Shown here piece after piece: positions 1 to 10,697 of a DNA stretch of 64,000 bases (its first letter is position 1; each line of letters opens with the position of its first letter). Source of the stretch: Aspidapion aeneum (Eukaryota > Arthropoda > Insecta > Coleoptera > Brentidae); the NCBI GenBank assembly GCA_963576565.1, contig OY755042.1, forward strand, positions 106,197,314-106,261,313. Reading direction: 5' to 3'. A model generated the notes under the pieces. It ran no database searches and was not told the DNA's origin. It saw only the letters and a program-made list of their open reading frames with translations. The position numbers were made by a program, and so were the translations under genes.

Positions 1-813
1 TAAACTGAAAATTAAAACATAAAGATAACATATCTAGCCAACTTAATTCCAAATGACCAATGCAGATCATTTAATAGGAGAAATAAGCCAATAAAATTAA
101 GTATCCCATTTTGCCCCCCTTTCCCCTATACTGTATGTAATACCACAAAAACTAAAAGTGGCATAAATTTGATAGTTGGATTCTTAACAAAAAAATATCA
201 AAAAAACGGTTACCCAAAATTAAACTTTTTTTCACTTGTTGACTTTTCTTAAAAAACTTGGAAGCTCCTTGAACCCTTCCACTTTACTTATATAAAAAAT
301 AACTTACGATTTCTTCTTATTAGTTATTATATTATCCAATAAAGTTTAATTAAAAAAAAAATGGAAACAAGAAATTTTTAAATTATTTAAAATTTAGAAA
401 ACAAATTATGACTTATGCATTTAAAGCAAAGACTAATGAGTCCTTGTCCGCACACAATCTCAGTACACGTTATTAAACAAAATCAACTCACTCATCTATA
501 ACATAAAAATTATCAGTTCATTATCACTTTATTAAATTTGATTGCGTCTTGGATTGTGTATTTAATACATATTAATAAAAAACTTATTCATGTTAATCCC
601 CGTCATAAACAAATAAGTTATTAATATAGGCCATTTAAAACATATCAAAGGAAAAATAAAAAATTAGTAAATAAAAAAATGCTGAAAACGATTTTGCAAA
701 GTAATTTAAGTCAATTTTATAGTTTTCATTTATTTATCTTAAATATAGTTTTATAATACTTAACCTTAACCCAGATTTTTTAAATTTTTTAAAGCTAAAG
801 AATTACTGGTACA
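1..813. other. AT-rich intergenic sequence
   Basis: No gene, RNA gene or repeat structure was recognised. The sequence is AT-rich with homopolymer runs and no convincing open frame. Confidence 0.5.
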
Positions 814-1252
814 GGTAGGGGAGAGCGGGGCAAGATGACGATGTTAAGGATTAAAGCTCACTAGAAAATACACAAACCCGGTTTTGGCTAAAAAACTTCG
901 TTTAGTTGTTTTAGATGTTTTGGTTTATAAAAATTTTAAAAAAATTAAAATTTAGTCTACACAGCAAAAACTTTAGAAAATGCATTTTTGTCATCTTGCC
1001 CCACTAGCGGGGTAAGTTGACGAGCTTATTGGGGCAAGATGACGACTAGGCGCATAGGTCACAAATGAACGTCCCCTTTTTTACTTTCCTAGCCCGCGTA
1101 GCAATGGGTAAAAAAGGTATTATTTCCGACAAAAAAATTTTTTTTTCAGATAACGCCGAAATGTGTTATTTGGGTGTATTTTGACCTCTCTTAGCAATAT
1201 CGTCATGATGTGTGTCTGTGTGTGTATGTGTGTGTGTGTGTGTATGTGTGTG

Positions 1253-1409
1253 CAGGGCCGTATCTGGACCAAAATTTTAGGGGGGGTTAGGCCAGTGGAA
1301 TTTGAAAAATTGTGGTTTAATGAAAAAAAGTTAAACTTAAAAAACACATTCCTATCTATTTTTCGGAGGGGGTTTGAACCCCCAAAACCCCCCCTCAGAT
1401 ACGGCCCTG
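1253..1409. mobile_element. Small inverted-repeat element nested in a TG microsatellite
   Basis: The ends CAGGGCCGTATCTG (1253-1266) and CAGATACGGCCCTG (1396-1409) are perfect 14-bp inverted repeats. The flanks on both sides are TG repeats, so an 8-bp duplication (TGTGTGTG) is compatible but not provable. The termini resemble those of the hAT-like element at 5831-6015. Confidence 0.65.
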
Positions 1410-1615
1410 TGTGTGTGTGTGTGTGTGTATTACTTCTGTCCGTACCACGATAGGCCTTTATACCGCTGAACCGATGTTCATAAATTTTGCAGAAAAAATC
1501 GTGTTCGACACTCTAACATTTGACAGTTTTTTGACAATTAAAAAATTGAAAAAATGCTAACTTTGTAACGGAGCATCGTGTCAATATGTGCTTTTCGGAA
1601 TATAGTAGACTGGAA

Positions 1616-1669
1616 GCCCTCGATACATTTGACACTTGTTTTACAACAAGTGTCAAATGTATCGAGGGC
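1616..1669. repeat. 25-bp perfect hairpin
   Basis: Arms 1616-1640 and 1645-1669 are perfectly complementary around a 4-base loop. An 11-bp direct repeat, TATAGTAGACT, sits at 1601-1611 and 1673-1683, so the hairpin may be a small foldback insertion within the larger element. Confidence 0.8.
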
Positions 1670-1965
1670 CTCTATAGTAGACTATATCAAACAGCACAGT
1701 AATAAACTCGTTGCCATTTATATATTTTTGTTTTAAATTGAGTTCGTTAACTTGCCCCGTTCGTCATCTTGCCCCGCTCTCCCCTACCACCTATGTCTAC
1801 TTCGTGTCTACTAAAATGCAAATTTATATGTATTTAGTTGTTTACATTACATTATATATTTTTAGTATTGTTTCAAGGTGCATCCATAGACCCATATTCA
1901 ACCTTGTCCTTTTGTAAAAAACGTGTTTCGCGGTTTTAAAAAATCTCTTTTCATAACAAGGTGTT

Positions 1966-2450
1966 CCTAAATGTCATACAAACGAAGAGGGGCTATTCTT
2001 TGGCTGGCGCCATAGAGAAATATTGGAAATAAAAATTTCGAACCATAATTTGGTCGAAAATAAAAGCATCGAAAGTACAATAGATGAAAATAATTTAAAC
2101 GAAACGTAGTTTTGTTCATCGATAAAATTGCCGAAAATAATAAAATTTGGACGAAGTATAATTTTGTCGAACCGTAAAAATGTCGAAACGTAAAAAGCAT
2201 CAAAACGGAGTTAAGTGTGTGTTAAAAAAGTCGAATCGCAAAAAATTCGAAAAATAAAACTAAAAATAAAAGAGATGAACGCAATTCAAACAAAGCGTAT
2301 TTTTGTCGATCCGTAAAAATATCGAAAATAATATAGTCAAAAATTAAACACGCGATACGCAATGGAGAAGGGACGCAAAAACTTCGAAACGTAATTATGT
2401 CGAAACGTAAAAATGTCGAACCGTAAAAAATCTACTCGAAACTACGCCAC
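1966..2450. repeat. Degenerate short-period repeat
   Basis: Words such as GTCGAAACGTAAAAAT recur many times with substitutions at roughly 16-base spacing. It resembles, in style, the short-unit arrays at 40822-41015 and inside 61456-62134. Confidence 0.5.
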
Positions 2451-2559
2451 TGTGACCAAAAAAACAGCCAATTTTTTTTGAAATTGCCTTATAAAAAACT
2501 TTTAACTGAAAAAAATGTATTGCACCAAAAAAAAAATTATTAAAAAAAAGTTCATTACC

Positions 2560-2775
2560 CAAAATGTGGGGGGGGGGGGGTCGAGAGATCGAAAAATCGC
2601 TCAAAAAAAAAAGGTCATTAGTCATCATGTCTTGACTTTCCAATCTTGCGACAAAAACAAAACAAACAAAGGGTCATCTTTGGTTGCCGTTGCCGGCCCT
2701 GCTACTTAATAAAGCTTGGGGCGCCAGTATCCCCGGGGCGGGGGGGGGCGACAAACCCCCACGCTACGCCACTGA
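2560..2775. mobile_element. Old hAT-like element fragment
   Basis: The segment shares a long stretch with 4807-5053, including TTGCCGTTGCCGG, CTGCTACTTAATAAAGCTT and a G-run, and ends in CCCCCACGCTACGCCACTG. Read on the other strand this end is CAGTGGCGTAGCG, a terminus style common in hAT-type non-autonomous elements. No 8-bp duplication was identified. Confidence 0.4.
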
Positions 2776-3756
2776 ACACACACTAATGTGCCTAAAAATA
2801 TTAATTTTCTTATAGCTATTTTAATAATTAAGAAGGTATACCTGCTGTTTAGAGAAGAATGAAGAGAAAAATTCACTAGGTTTCAGGAACTAATCTATCA
2901 CTTGAAACTTTTTTAAAGAAATGCTGCCAGACACAATTTTGTCACCACAAACTATTCAACAAAAAAAACAGTCATATGCCAAGGATTCATTAAATTTATC
3001 AAAAAGTAATACGAAAATATTTTAATAATTTTTGTTCAAATATTCGGCATGGCTAATTTATTGATTGCAAATCATGTGTTGGTACCGGCCCGCGCTATAT
3101 TTCTCGGTTCAAGTATAAATCGAATAATATTTTGGTACCAAGGTACTACTATACTGCTATCACAAAAACTTTGCAGTCTTGTATTTGACTGACAAAAAGT
3201 TCACCTGCTATATGAGACCCCCTACTCTTGTGTTCAATAAAACACCGATATGCGTACCTAGGTACTATACTATTTTAAAACTTAAAAAAAAAGACATATT
3301 ATATTTATTATTTCTCTTAGTAGTACCTACCTTGGTACCTACTTACCTAGAAAATCTTACTTGCTGCAATTTGTTTTATTAAACATAATAATCTTTTATT
3401 GGAAAAAAAATCCAACATGTTCCAAAAATTTCTCACTCACTCACTCACAAATAGGAGAAAAAAAACGTCTACTTCATACAATTATTTTCTGGTCAATAAG
3501 GCTTAGTTTTTGAGAAACTATAAACCTTATTATAATTTCGGTAATTTTTTGTTAAAATAACTTCCGTGTGCGGACGCCCCTGGACTGTTAAACTAGCTTT
3601 AACACCATGCACCTGGTAATTACAACTTTATTTTTACAAAAAAGTGTTCTGTTCTTTTAACTGTTTAACTCCAAAAATGTTTTTTGTTTTCCAGAGATCT
3701 TAACAAAAACTATAAAATAGGTTTTTTGTCTTGATCTTTAAAAATAACTCCTATTA
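2776..3756. other. AT-rich sequence without recognised features
   Basis: No gene was recognised. GGTACC/TAGGTACC words are scattered from 3080 to 3350 but form no regular array. Confidence 0.4.
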
Positions 3757-4068
3757 TAACAAACACATTTCATGTAAAAAAAATCCAATAAGTTCCATAA
3801 ACAGTAAAGTTAAGTTCTCCAAGACAAATTTTAAAATGGAACATTCTTACTAGTTTGGAAATGTTTTTTTTAACTTTGCTATTCAAACTTCTTTATGTTC
3901 AATTTAGCACGAGTCATTTGCAGCCGTAATCGCCAACTCTAGAAAAACATTTCCAAACTAGTAAGAACCTTTCATTTTGATATTTGTATTGGAGAACTTG
4001 ACTTTACTTTTTACGGAATACCACTTTCGCGTACTTGGCTTTTTTTTACATGAAATGTTTTTGTTATG
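3757..4068. mobile_element. Palindromic MITE-like element
   Basis: The left half (AACAAACACATTTCATG through TACTAGTTTGGAAATG) is mirrored by the right half (CATTTCCAAACTAGTA through CATGAAATGTTTTTGTTA), giving imperfect arms of about 110 bp around a central spacer. No coding frame is present. Confidence 0.55.
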
Positions 4069-4340
4069 ATTTCGCTCCTTTTTTTAAGAATTTGGATAAT
4101 ATCAATGAGTATATGATACTCATTGATAATATTTAAGTTTTAAAATAGTAAAATATGCGGAATAACTTTTGCAATGCATTATTAAAAATTTTTAAGTTTT
4201 TTAATTTTTTCCTAGGGTTTTATCATAGTTGCTATCTGCCTTCTAAAGCTCAGCTAGCGTTCCTGGAAGGAAGGAAGGGATTTATAGGGGAGGGAGGTAA
4301 ATTAAAATTGACAAGCCCCCGCGCTCCCCCCACGCTAGAG

Positions 4341-4812
4341 TTAAGATTCGGAAAAACGTCATTTAACGAAATTTAGGGTAGGGAATCCCATATATGAGAC
4401 CAAAATGACCAAACTTTGAAAATTCATATTTCAAAAACTATACAGTTTATCAACAAAAGCACCGAGTTGTAGTATTGTGGGACCATAGAGATACAAAAAA
4501 ACCACACCCTGAATTAAGATTCGGAAAAACGTTATTTAGCGAAATTTAGGGTAGGGGATCCCATAAGACCAAACTTTGAAAATTCATATTTCAAAAACTA
4601 TACAGTTTATCAACAAAAGCACCGAGTTGCAGTATTGTGGGACTATAGAGATACGAAAAAACAACACTCTGAGTTAAGATTCGGAAAACGTCATTTAGCG
4701 AAATTTAGGGTAGAGAATCCTATAAGACCAAGATGACCAAACTTTGAAAATTCATATTTCAAGAACTATACTATAGTTTAGTATAGTTTATCAACAAAAG
4801 CACCGAGTGCAG
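4341..4812. repeat. Tandem repeat of about 165 bp, 2.8 copies
   Basis: Units start with TTAAGATTCGGAAAA at 4341, 4514 and 4674 and share GAAATTTAGGGTAG, AACTTTGAAAATTCATATTT and TATCAACAAAAGCACCGAGT. The third copy is cut by the hAT-like fragment that follows. Confidence 0.8.
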
Positions 4813-5053
4813 CTGGGGCGGGGGGGAGGGGGCCGACAGCTAAACAGGGCACCCATCAAAAATCTTGCGACCAAAAAAAAAACAAAAAAAAAGGTCATCA
4901 TGTTTTTCGTTTCCTTTGCCGCCCTGTCAATTTGCCGTTGCCGGTCCTGCTACTTAATAAAGCTTAGGGCGCTTCGGGCAACCATGGGGCGCCCGAACCC
5001 TCGGGGCGGGGGGGGGGGGTGACAAACCCCCCGCCCCCCACGCTACGCCACTG
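4807..5053. mobile_element. Old hAT-like element fragment, second copy
   Basis: Diverged copy of 2560-2775. It has the same order of words (TCTTGCGACC, GGTCATC, TTGCCGTTGCCGGTCCTG, TAATAAAGCTTAGGGCG) and the same CCCCACGCTACGCCACTG end. Confidence 0.45.
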
Positions 5054-5830
5054 TTTTCGACATACCGCTATACCGTTAGTTTTTAATTTTTTTAATAAAA
5101 TAAAATGCAATGCGCATTCTTTTAAACAAAAAACACATGCATTTAAATCCAGGATGTCCGGGCAAATCCGGAGGGAGGGGCCACGAACTCAGCAAAATAA
5201 AAGCTTTGCCAATAAAATACGCCGCAGTAGAAAATTATTGTAAAACAAAGTAAATTATGTCTAAATAAAATTGCTATTTTGTAAAAAATTATTGTCTATA
5301 TATATTTTTTTGCTGGAACTAACACATTATAAGCTCTGTCAGGAAATGGGGTGGGGGGTTCGGCTTGGTTCGCTTCTAAATCTGTGTCGATTACCTTAAT
5401 TTCGAAGACACAAGCAGAAGGAAAAAAAGATTTGCATTTTATAAGTATGTATGGAGATCACAGGGGTGCAGCACTAGCCGTGCCATTTTGGGGGGCTTGG
5501 GTCCTACAGGAGAGAGAAGGGGGTCCAAGATGTAAGAAAACAATGGAAACGACCGAATAATTATTGAAAGAAATTGCGCTATTGACGAAACTAAAAATAA
5601 GTATTTTTCAGAAAAATCGCGCCACCGAAAAAAATTTTTGCAATATAAAAAACTACTAGAAGATTGAAAAAACTTTCGCCACAATATTTGTTGATAGAAC
5701 GAAAAAATGGCGCAGGTGAACATTTTTGGTAAAAAAGAAAAAAAAAAGAAAATGAAAATGAAAAATGGCACAAAATGTAAAAGTTTAGGTTAGTTCAAGG
5801 AAATGATATCTATCTCTGGTTAGTTTCAAA
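5054..5830. other. No recognised gene
   Basis: Open frames here are low-complexity or lie in poly-F/K stretches and lack codon structure. Small G-rich patches near 5345-5540 may be transposon debris. Confidence 0.35.
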
Positions 5831-6015
5831 CAAGCGCGGATCTGGGTCAAAATCTAGGGGGTGTAATAGTCGACCAAAAATTATGTGTAATATATTTTTT
5901 TTTCTAGGGGGGTTATTTTCCTTTTTTCCCTTTAATTATTAGTAAAAAGTGCATATTTTCTTTTCTAGGGGGGGGGGTAGTTACCCCGTTACCCCCCCCC
6001 TTAAATCCGCGCTTG
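5831..6015. mobile_element. hAT-type MITE with 8-bp target duplication
   Basis: The termini CAAGCGCGGAT and its reverse complement (6005-6015) are bounded by an exact 8-bp direct repeat, GTTTCAAA, at 5823-5830 and 6016-6023. An 8-bp duplication plus CA(A/G)G-type ends is the hAT signature. The 185-bp body has no coding capacity. Confidence 0.85.
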
Positions 6016-6449
6016 GTTTCAAAAGTATAACGCCGTTCGCTCCTGATAAATTATGCTTATTTCTTTAGGGGTCTTATTTTAAATATTCAATTTAGGACCT
6101 CTGGCGCTTGGCGCCCTAGCTACGGCACTGAAAGATGTTAAAATTAAGTTTCGATAGTTGATAATACATTTTTATTTTCGTATTGACTAAAAGTACTTGG
6201 GCTTTACTTTCTGAGAAATCCACAAAAAAATTCGTTTGACGTCAATATAAAGATAAAATTCAAATTTTAAATCAAGGAAGTTCACAATTTTTTTCGTGGC
6301 GCCATCCAGGGAACGGGTGTTTAGTTTTTGCGGTTTTACTGAAAGCACAATCATCCTTACAGATGGCTAAGTTGAAAGCAGAGAAGCAGTCTCTTCGATC
6401 TTGAAAGCCTTTTCACAAAACTTGTCGCCATCTCACGACAAATTTTAGA

Positions 6450-6482
6450 AGCGCGTTCTTTATAATCTGTCAAAAAAATCCC
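6450..6482 (+). promoter_or_regulatory. RpL27 5' non-coding exon with pyrimidine start tract
   Basis: The stretch GCGCGTTCTTTATAATCTG resembles the polypyrimidine (TOP/TCT) start of ribosomal protein genes. It is followed by a good donor, CC|GTAAGT, after 6482. The intron would run 6483-6732 and end TTTTAG, placing the start codon six bases into the next exon. The transcription start is inferred. Confidence 0.5.
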
Positions 6483-6738
6483 GTAAGTAAATTTTACTAA
6501 AATCTTTAAAATTCTTAAAAACTTTGTGGATGTTTGACAAAAATAATTTCTAAATCATATTGTGCGGAAAATTCTGTAAGTTTCTACATAAATATTTTTG
6601 TCTTAAAGTGATTTTTTAGTTTATATTTGGGGGTTGTTTTGGTTGTGAGGTTATGTTCGTTTTTATTTTTAAAAATGTTTTCCCGTTTTTTTAAGTTTCT
6701 AGGGAGTAAGTAAATGATTCCTTTTGTTTTAGGTCAAG

Positions 6739-7776
6739 ATGGGTAAAATTATGAAAGCAGGCAAAATCGTATTGGTCCTTGGTGGCCGATACGCAGGCAG
6801 AAAAGCCATCGTAGTGAAAAACTATGACGAGGGCACTGGCGACAAGCCCTATGGACATGCTCTTGTTGCTGGCATCGACAGATACCCAAGAAAAATCCAC
6901 AAACGTATGGGTAAAGCAAAGATGCACAAGAGGTCCAAAATCAAGCCTTTTATCAAGGTGAGTTTCAGTCAATAAACTTGTAAACAACATTTCTTTCAGT
7001 AGACCACAGAACCCTCAAATTACCAAGCCCAATCCTTCTTTGAAATACAACACTGTCGAATGGTGACAGTTCCATTATTTCTTTGTCAGCCTATATTTTT
7101 TCTTTTTAAAACAGTTAAAATTTTAGATCTGTCAGCCTTCAAAACTGTTGCCATTTAAAGTAGAATCCACCTTGATGTAGACTTAAGTAGTTTGTCAGTT
7201 CTTAAATTTGGTAGACACAGATCTTTAGCTGGCCCAATGAGTTGTGTGTAGTTTTTCACATTTTATTTTAACTCTAAAAAATATAATTATTAAGTTTAGT
7301 TGTTCTTGTTTCAGACACTTAACCACAATCACCTTATGCCCACCCGTTATTCAGTAGCAGACCTCACTGATATCAAAGTAGGACCAAAAGATCTTAAGGA
7401 TCCCATGAAGAGGAAGAAGGTAATTTTAATTTTAAAATTATGAGTCTAGTAAAATTTAATCTACATAAGATGGAAAATATGCATTCTTTGTTTCTGGTTT
7501 CAGAACTAAAAGTGTAACTTTCCTGCGAAATTCAAAATAATTTTTTGTGTTAAATCATTCAAAAATTCAAGGGTTTGAAAAATTGTGTAGAAACCTTGTG
7601 ATAAGTGTGTCTTGATACCGAATCATATTAAGTTGACCAACTATTTTATAGTGAGTGATCTTTAACTAAAAGTATGTTTTTGATGTTTTCAGGTGAGGTT
7701 CCAAACCCGTGTCAAATTTGAAGAAAGGTACAAACAAGGTAAAAACAAATGGTTCTTCCAGAAATTGAGGTTCTAG
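6739..7776 (+). CDS. RpL27: 60S ribosomal protein L27 (eL27)
   Basis: Structural protein of the cytosolic large ribosomal subunit. Coding exons are 6739-6957, 7315-7419 and 7693-7776 (stop TAG 7774-7776). The joins fall exactly between codons (GTGAGT donor, TTTCAG acceptor; GGTAATT donor, TTTCAG acceptor) and yield 73 + 35 + 27 = 135 residues, the usual eL27 length. Visible family features are the N-terminal KOW-like segment ([20 protein letters not shown]), the basic middle ([21 protein letters not shown]) and the C-terminal [12 protein letters not shown]. The start is the only ATG giving the conserved N-terminus, and a 5' UTR intron precedes it. No defect was seen, so it is probably the functional gene. 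Confidence 0.97.
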
Positions 7777-7811
7777 GTTTTTTATATTGTTTGACTCCTT
7801 ATTTTGTAAGT

Positions 7812-7817
7812 AATAAA
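7812..7817 (+). terminator. RpL27 polyadenylation signal
   Basis: AATAAA lies 36 bases after the RpL27 stop codon, with a T-rich downstream region. Confidence 0.7.
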
Positions 7818-7829
7818 AGATAAAAAATT

Positions 7830-9020
7830 ATTCAAATATTTTTTTATTTATTTAAATATTTAACACTTAATTTATCTTTTTTAAAATACACCTTTTTTTT
7901 TGGTCACTGTTGGAAATTGGGAATTAAAAGGAATAACAACTTCTTTCAACAAAAGAGTAGATTCAGTCTCTTTTATTTCAGTAAAAATTTAATACAGAAA
8001 CTTTCTTAATTTTATAATAATTCAAACTAAATACTAATACTTTAAATTACTGTATTAAAAATAAATTGGTTTAAACATATAGAGATAAGAGTGTTTTTAG
8101 CCCCATTTGAAAATGACCAACCTCTCTAATGGGCTACAGTATTACAGAAAAAGCTACAATTTGTGCATTATAGACTTAAAAATTTGGAACGAAACAATTT
8201 ATATGTTGCCAAATGTTATTTGTAAAAAACATTTTTGAATTTTAAGCATATAATGCCAAATTTGGTTTTTCTAGCTTTTACTATTTTCAATTTTTGCTGC
8301 ATCTGGTAACTTGTGTTAGTTTTAAAAAAAATTATAATCATCAATTTTTATTAAAGATTAGAGCTATTATCTAGTGCAGCAAAAATCTCATGGTAAGTTG
8401 TTCCCCTTCAAAACTACAGAATAAAAAGTTATTTGTTTTTACTTTACATCCTCTGTACTCTTCTGTTCTATGCTTGGGTTATTTTTATAATCAAAATTAA
8501 TATGTTTTCTGCCATGCTTTTTTGTTTTGAAAAGTTCTAGCTTCACATTTTGGAATGTTTTTAAACAGAAGGTTATTGATTTTTAAGTAAAAAAAGACAA
8601 AACAGTCTCTTCTTTTCATTTGACTTTCAGAATTCTAGCATTAAGTTAAAACTAACTATAAATTACTATTTTTTTGTTTAAAAAATCAGGTGGTTTTTTT
8701 GTTTTGGGTTTTAAAAATAACTTAACCAGTCTTTCTCATTTCTGCATACAGCTAATAACTATAAATTTTAAATTCGGAATCACCTAAATTTTGTTAAAAC
8801 TTCTCTTAAAAGGCCCCATATTTTTCATGGTTTTGAACCATGTAATAACTCCTAACTCAGTTCTTTGTTTTTTTTTTTATAATAATATATAGCACACCTC
8901 TTCTATCACATTAAAATTTTAAATGCCCATAAATTAAAGCGTTCTTTCTATAAATTCGTAATTTAAACTTTAAAAACCACCTGATTTTCACAGACTTACA
9001 CCAATGAGGGCCAAAAATAC
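7830..9020. other. AT-rich intergenic sequence
   Basis: Nothing was recognised: no long frame, no clear tandem or inverted repeat. An isolated 1.2-kb spacer downstream of RpL27. Confidence 0.4.
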
Positions 9021-9728
9021 CGGGTGGGCAAAAAAAAACGGACAATTTTTGTTGCATTATAACTTTTGAACTATACCATCAATTTTAATGGGACAAACTG
9101 CACTTGGCAGAGGATTAATCAGAGTTTTGACTAAATAAGTTTTTTTGTCCGCCATCTCAAAATCCAAGATGGCGGACGAAATGAAATTGTACCCTTCAAA
9201 CATGTTCGTTTATTTTTGTGTTGTGAACATGTTTTGATTATTTTTTTAAATCAGTAAAAAATAAATTTTAATCATGATCTTTAAAAAGCAATCAATTCTC
9301 ACCAGGATGTTTTTTATTTCTACAAAATTGTTACAGTAGTAATGAATTTATAAGGAAATAAATGCAGACATGGCAAGGCAATCATATAATATTCAAAACA
9401 ATGGCTGAAACAAAAATATTTTTTTTTAGAATCACTAAACCAATTTTGCTGATTTGTACCTTGTTGTGTGTGGTAAGAAAGAATGCAGCTTTTTTACTGA
9501 TTTAAAAAAATGATTAAAACATGTTTGCAACACAAGAATAAACGAGTATATTTGAAGGGTACATTTTAAATTCGTCTGCCATCTTGGATTTTGAGATGGC
9601 GGACAAAAAATATATTTATTCAAAGCTCTGATTAATTTTCTGCCAAGTGCAATTTGTCCCATTAAAATCGATTATATAGTTCAAAAGTTATAATAAAAAA
9701 AATTGTCCTGTTTTTTTTGGCCCACCCG
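9021..9728. mobile_element. Mariner-like palindromic MITE
   Basis: The end CGGGTGGGCAAAAAAAACGG (9021 on) is mirrored at 9700-9728. Imperfect arms of about 250 bp include the palindrome-prone words CCGCCATCTCAAAATCCAAG and ATGGCGGAC. Flanking TA dinucleotides are compatible with a Tc1/mariner duplication. A fragment related to the inner part (GAACATGTTTTAAT) occurs near 26005. No transposase frame. Confidence 0.7.
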
Positions 9729-10001
9729 TTACACATGCGCTATTCCGCAGTTATTCACCAAAGTCAAATTTTGTCTCTTGCTTTAAATATGTGTAACTGA
9801 GAAAGCTCACAGACTTGTTGAGCGGGAACGCTTTGCGTCGATCTTCGCGCAGCCGGCCATTTCCGGTTAGAAACTATCAAGTCAGGTGCTCCCGGGCTGT
9901 CAGGTATTAGTTAGTTCGCATCGAATTCAGTAGGGTGTGCTAACGAGTATTTTTTTGTGAGTGCGTAGGTGATTAGTTTTTATTGACAGAGGATATGATA
10001 A

Positions 10002-10150
10002 ATTGTAAACCTGGCTTGTGCAGTAAGAAACTGCAAATTTAAAAGCTATGATTCCAAGAAATGTTTCTTCAGGTTTCCTAAAGATATTGTGATAAGTAAA
10101 AATATAGTTTTATTTAATAGGGTCACTGTCCGTTTTTCGAAAACACTTTG
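10002..10150 (+). pseudogene. THAP-domain-like coding remnant
   Basis: The frame beginning ATT GTA AAC reads IVNLACAVRNCKFKSYDS and then KKCFFRFPKDIV. This matches the start of THAP zinc-binding domains (M-V-x-x-C-A-V-x-N-C, then F-x-F-P). The expected initiator ATG is ATT here and an in-frame stop lies directly upstream. The frame continues to TGA near 10150 without the later C-x2-H part, so the domain is incomplete unless a further exon exists. THAP domains occur in P-element-type transposases and host regulators. The upstream 9745-9990 is less AT-rich and could be a former promoter or 5' UTR. Confidence 0.5.
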
Positions 10151-10584
10151 ATCGAAAACCTAAATTTATAATGACGTAAAAATGTTCATTAAATCTAATA
10201 TCAATCAACAACACAATCAAAAAAATAAAATTAAAATATATTATTAAAAGTCCAATCCAATTTTAAATAGACAAAATATAATATTTCGTAGTCCACCCCT
10301 GTATTCTAACCCGAAATGGCGTCTGTGAGCTGGTTGTCAGGTAGGCTGTGGCAATGTTTACATATTTAGGTTGACATTTAGTCATTGTTGAGAGAGATTA
10401 AACAAACCATGGTTTGGACAAACATGCATAAGTCAACCATCTCAAGATGTTGGTTAACCTTTGCATAGCGTTGGCGAATCCATAGCAACTGCCGTAGAAA
10501 TAGACAAAGGAATAACTACTTTTTTTTGTTTTGGAATATGAATTGGTTGAAAATTGTTGACTTACATCATTTGTTAAAATCTAC

Positions 10585-10697
10585 CTAATTACTTTTTGCC
10601 TCTTGGTTTGAGGTAGAAGGTCTTTCTTCTCCTTGAGCCGTTTCTTGTTCCCTCATATCACTCAAATTGGTGGACGTAAGAGTGTGGAATGCTGAGC
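10585..10697 (-). CDS. FAM117-like exon 7 (last)
   Basis: Acceptor TATGTTAG completes a Gly codon and leads into GSAFHTLTSTNLSDMREQE. The stop TAG is at 10587-10585. SAF at this point matches the family's S-A-F-C/Y segment after the last intron. Coding ends 37 codons into the exon. Confidence 0.85.

Larger units (their letters stand above)
814..1788. mobile_element. TA-flanked inverted-repeat element (MITE-like)
   Basis: A perfect 28-bp inverted repeat closes the element: 814-841 begins GGTAGGGGAGAGCGGGGCAA and 1761-1788 is its reverse complement. The outer TA at 816-817 and 1785-1786 could be the target duplication typical of Tc1/mariner-type insertions. Internal copies of the GGGGCAAGATGACG word recur near 980-1045. 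Other loci carry related ends (about 40680, 41131, 42215 and 45770). It contains a TG microsatellite with a second element inserted in it, and a 25-bp perfect hairpin. No transposase frame was seen, so it is non-autonomous. Confidence 0.75.

Noticed and set aside
1163..1453. 96-codon frame with Cys/Val repeats
   Set aside because: Translation of TG microsatellite plus a MITE.
5439..5771. 110-codon Phe/Ser-rich - strand frame
   Set aside because: Low-complexity AT-rich sequence with no domain and no splice context.
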